5,955 bases of DNA from Flavobacteriaceae bacterium. GTDB taxonomy: Bacteria > Bacteroidota > Bacteroidia > Flavobacteriales > Flavobacteriaceae. A program made the translations under genes and the position numbers. Below the pieces are notes generated by a model. That model was not told the DNA's origin and searched no databases. It was given only the letters and a program-made list of their open reading frames with translations. The stretch is taken from contig JAQWYU010000121.1 of assembly GCA_029253805.1 (NCBI GenBank), positions 1 to 5,955 on the forward strand, read 5' to 3'. Below, one piece after another: positions 5,161-5,955 of this stretch. Position 1 is the stretch's first letter; every line of letters begins with the position of its first letter.

Positions 5161-5428
5161 CTATTCATAGAAAATATAAATATCAAGTCTATTGCCACGG
5201 CAGATTTGTTCTTTAGTTAATCCTCTTTTGATTTTTATTAGTTTATTATTCTGTTCTAGGTTTTTTAGTTAAAATTATTTCCTATTTTAAGTTCACCCAT
5301 TTGGTCCGAATTAGTGAGCTATTGTTCTTTTATCTGATAGTTTGGCACATCTTTTCATAAATTACTTTATCTGTTCCTTTCATTTCTATCTTCACCCTAA
5401 ATTCTACATTTTCGATTTGAAATATTAA
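5161..5428 (-). pseudogene. Decayed small gene, unknown product
   Basis: Three successive minus-strand frames join into one protein-like reading of about 89 codons. Frame one (5428-5339) contains FQIENVEFRVKIEMKGTDKV and leads to EKMCQT. A -1 step at base 5339 gives YQIKEQ, a TAG at 5321-5319, then LTNSDQMGELKIGNNFN. A second -1 step at base 5268 gives LKNLEQNNKLIKIKRGLTKE and ends LDIYIFYE with TAG at 5161. Each seam loses one base, and the joined text has normal residue variety (Cys, Gly, Met, Tyr, Arg), unlike random AT-rich translation. No start is visible before the first frame, which has a TAA at 5431-5429; an internal ATG lies at 5383. I do not recognise the family. It lies between the metallophosphoesterase gene and the operon, on the same strand as both. 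Confidence 0.42.
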
Positions 5429-5455
5429 TTAAGCATTTTTATTTTTGGGGAGGGG

Positions 5456-5489
5456 TAAATTTTAGCTAGTTTTCACACTCCAAAATTTA
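5456..5489. repeat. Inverted repeat TAAATTTT / AAAATTTA
   Basis: TAAATTTT (5456-5463) and AAAATTTA (5482-5489) are perfect 8-base arms around an 18-base loop. GGG before the left arm and CCC at 5493-5495 could extend the stem past a small bulge. It is A/T pairing only in the core, so it is weak as RNA. Confidence 0.35.
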
Positions 5490-5519
5490 GCATCCCTATG
5501 TAATCGTAGTCTGGGATAT

Positions 5520-5547
5520 GGTAAGTCAAACGGATGTATTTGATACC
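5520..5547. repeat. Bulged inverted repeat around CGGATGTA
   Basis: GGTA-AG-TCAAA (5520-5530) pairs with TTTGATACC (5539-5547), giving nine base pairs with a two-base bulge and an 8-base loop, CGGATGTA. It is the most GC-containing hairpin of the spacer. Its role is unknown. Confidence 0.35.
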
Positions 5548-5605
5548 CAAAAGTGGATACTATTTTTGGCTTAACTTCCATTTTTATCAAAATAAATTTC
5601 AAGCA

Positions 5606-5642
5606 TAAAAAATAGAGAACTAATTGCTGCGAAACAATTCTC
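5606..5642 (-). terminator. Terminator-like hairpin behind the metallophosphoesterase-like gene
   Basis: On the minus strand GAG-AATTG (5642-5635) pairs with CAATT-(AGTT)-CTC (5626-5615) around the loop TTTCGCAG. It is followed by T-A-TTTTTT (5614-5607). A stem with a T-run fits a Rho-independent terminator, about 125 bases after the stop codon at 5766. The four-base bulge weakens it. Confidence 0.4.
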
Positions 5643-5765
5643 CGTTTTAGTGAATTAAAGGGAAGTGGAATAGAACTATTTTGACGAGACCCTAGAAAAT
5701 CTTTAGAATCTAATTAAACATTTAGGATAAAAGTAAATTCTATTAAATCAATATGCTAAATAATG

Positions 5766-5955
5766 TTAATAATTAGAAACAGTTTTTTTTCCTGTTAAAA
5801 AATCTTTTGTAATAACAGCTTTATCATACAGAGTTCCTAACGTTGTATATGCACAATAAATCAATTTGTCATTTTCTAGGCTAATAACTTGGAAGAATTG
5901 AGTCTGTTTTCCAAATTTATCAGCTTTGTATCCATCAGATTCATAATTTATAATC
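5766..5955 (-). CDS. C-terminal end of a probable metallophosphoesterase / purple acid phosphatase-like protein
   Basis: This is the last 62 codons of a gene that enters from the right edge; the stop TAA is at 5768-5766. The readable tail begins IINYESDGYKADKFGKQTQF and continues FFQVISLENDKLIYCAYTTL, then GTLYDKAVITKDFLTGKK. The 'F-Q-V-I-x-L-x-x-D-K-L-x-Y-x-A-Y-T-x-x-G-x-L-Y-D' layout is what I know from the end of calcineurin-like metallophosphoesterases of the purple acid phosphatase type, where it forms the last strands after the catalytic domain. None of the metal-binding residues lies in the window, so the family is a motif-level guess. Relatives are normally exported phosphatases. No gene follows closely on the same strand. 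Confidence 0.5.
   Translation of the reverse strand, partial: IINYESDGYKADKFGKQTQFFQVISLENDKLIYCAYTTLGTLYDKAVITKDFLTGKKTVSNY

Larger units (their letters stand above)
5429..5605. other. Noncoding stretch rich in inverted repeats
   Basis: I find no supportable gene here on either strand. The stretch holds GGGGAGGGG (5447-5455) and the two inverted repeats listed separately. It is less AT-biased than its surroundings and has several direct echoes (GCTAAATTTT and GCTAAAATTT on the minus strand). It could be a structured RNA, the footprint of a mobile element or ordinary spacer. No transposase or target duplication was found to decide this. Confidence 0.3.

Noticed and set aside
5500..5580. Terminal repeat of an insertion sequence
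   Set aside because: The mixed inverted repeat looked like an element end, but no transposase, matching second end or target duplication is in the window.

Overview
The window is very AT-rich and looks like a chromosomal segment of a Bacteroidota bacterium (Flavobacteriia or Cytophagia type). The starts lack Shine-Dalgarno sequences and sit behind A/T-rich leaders (AAATAATATG types). Three candidate promoters fit the TTTG/TTG-N19-TAnnTTTG pattern of that phylum's housekeeping sigma factor. The protein families also fit. The assignment is inferred from these features, not from a database match.

Left part (1-1600): the start of an NTF2/SnoaL-like gene runs off the left edge on the minus strand. 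Its promoter has a -33 element buried in a strong palindrome, which is a probable operator. The 379-bp gap to the next gene also holds a pair of hairpins with complementary loops and the apparent remains of a 58-residue minus-strand reading frame broken by a one-base shift. A complete histone-deacetylase-family hydrolase (631-1533, plus strand) follows, then a weak terminator-like hairpin.

Centre (1801-4971, minus strand): a compact five-frame operon. In transcription order it encodes a TerB-like/zinc-ribbon protein, a two-helix membrane protein, an SPFH protein of the YdjI/'virion core protein' type with a C-terminal GYF_2 domain, a short GYF_2 protein, and a four-helix membrane protein. The first two frames look like one protein split by a -1 frameshift at an A AAT TTT sequence. 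The SPFH protein ends in a proline run plus PPGV, the type of motif known to bind eukaryotic GYF domains. The set resembles the membrane-associated SPFH/zinc-ribbon modules found in envelope-stress systems such as Bacillus PspA-YdjGHI. Here no pspA is in view and GYF_2 is the repeated interaction domain. A plausible model is a membrane-anchored SPFH assembly joined by GYF-proline contacts, with the TerB/zinc-ribbon protein as adaptor; this is inference.

Right part (4972-5955): about 790 bp without an intact gene. It holds a candidate operon promoter, a convincing but decayed small gene (two -1 shifts and one stop), hairpin-rich noncoding DNA, and a terminator-like hairpin. The terminator lies behind the C-terminal end of a metallophosphoesterase-like gene that enters from the right edge on the minus strand. 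No tRNA, rRNA, CRISPR array or recognisable transposase is present.
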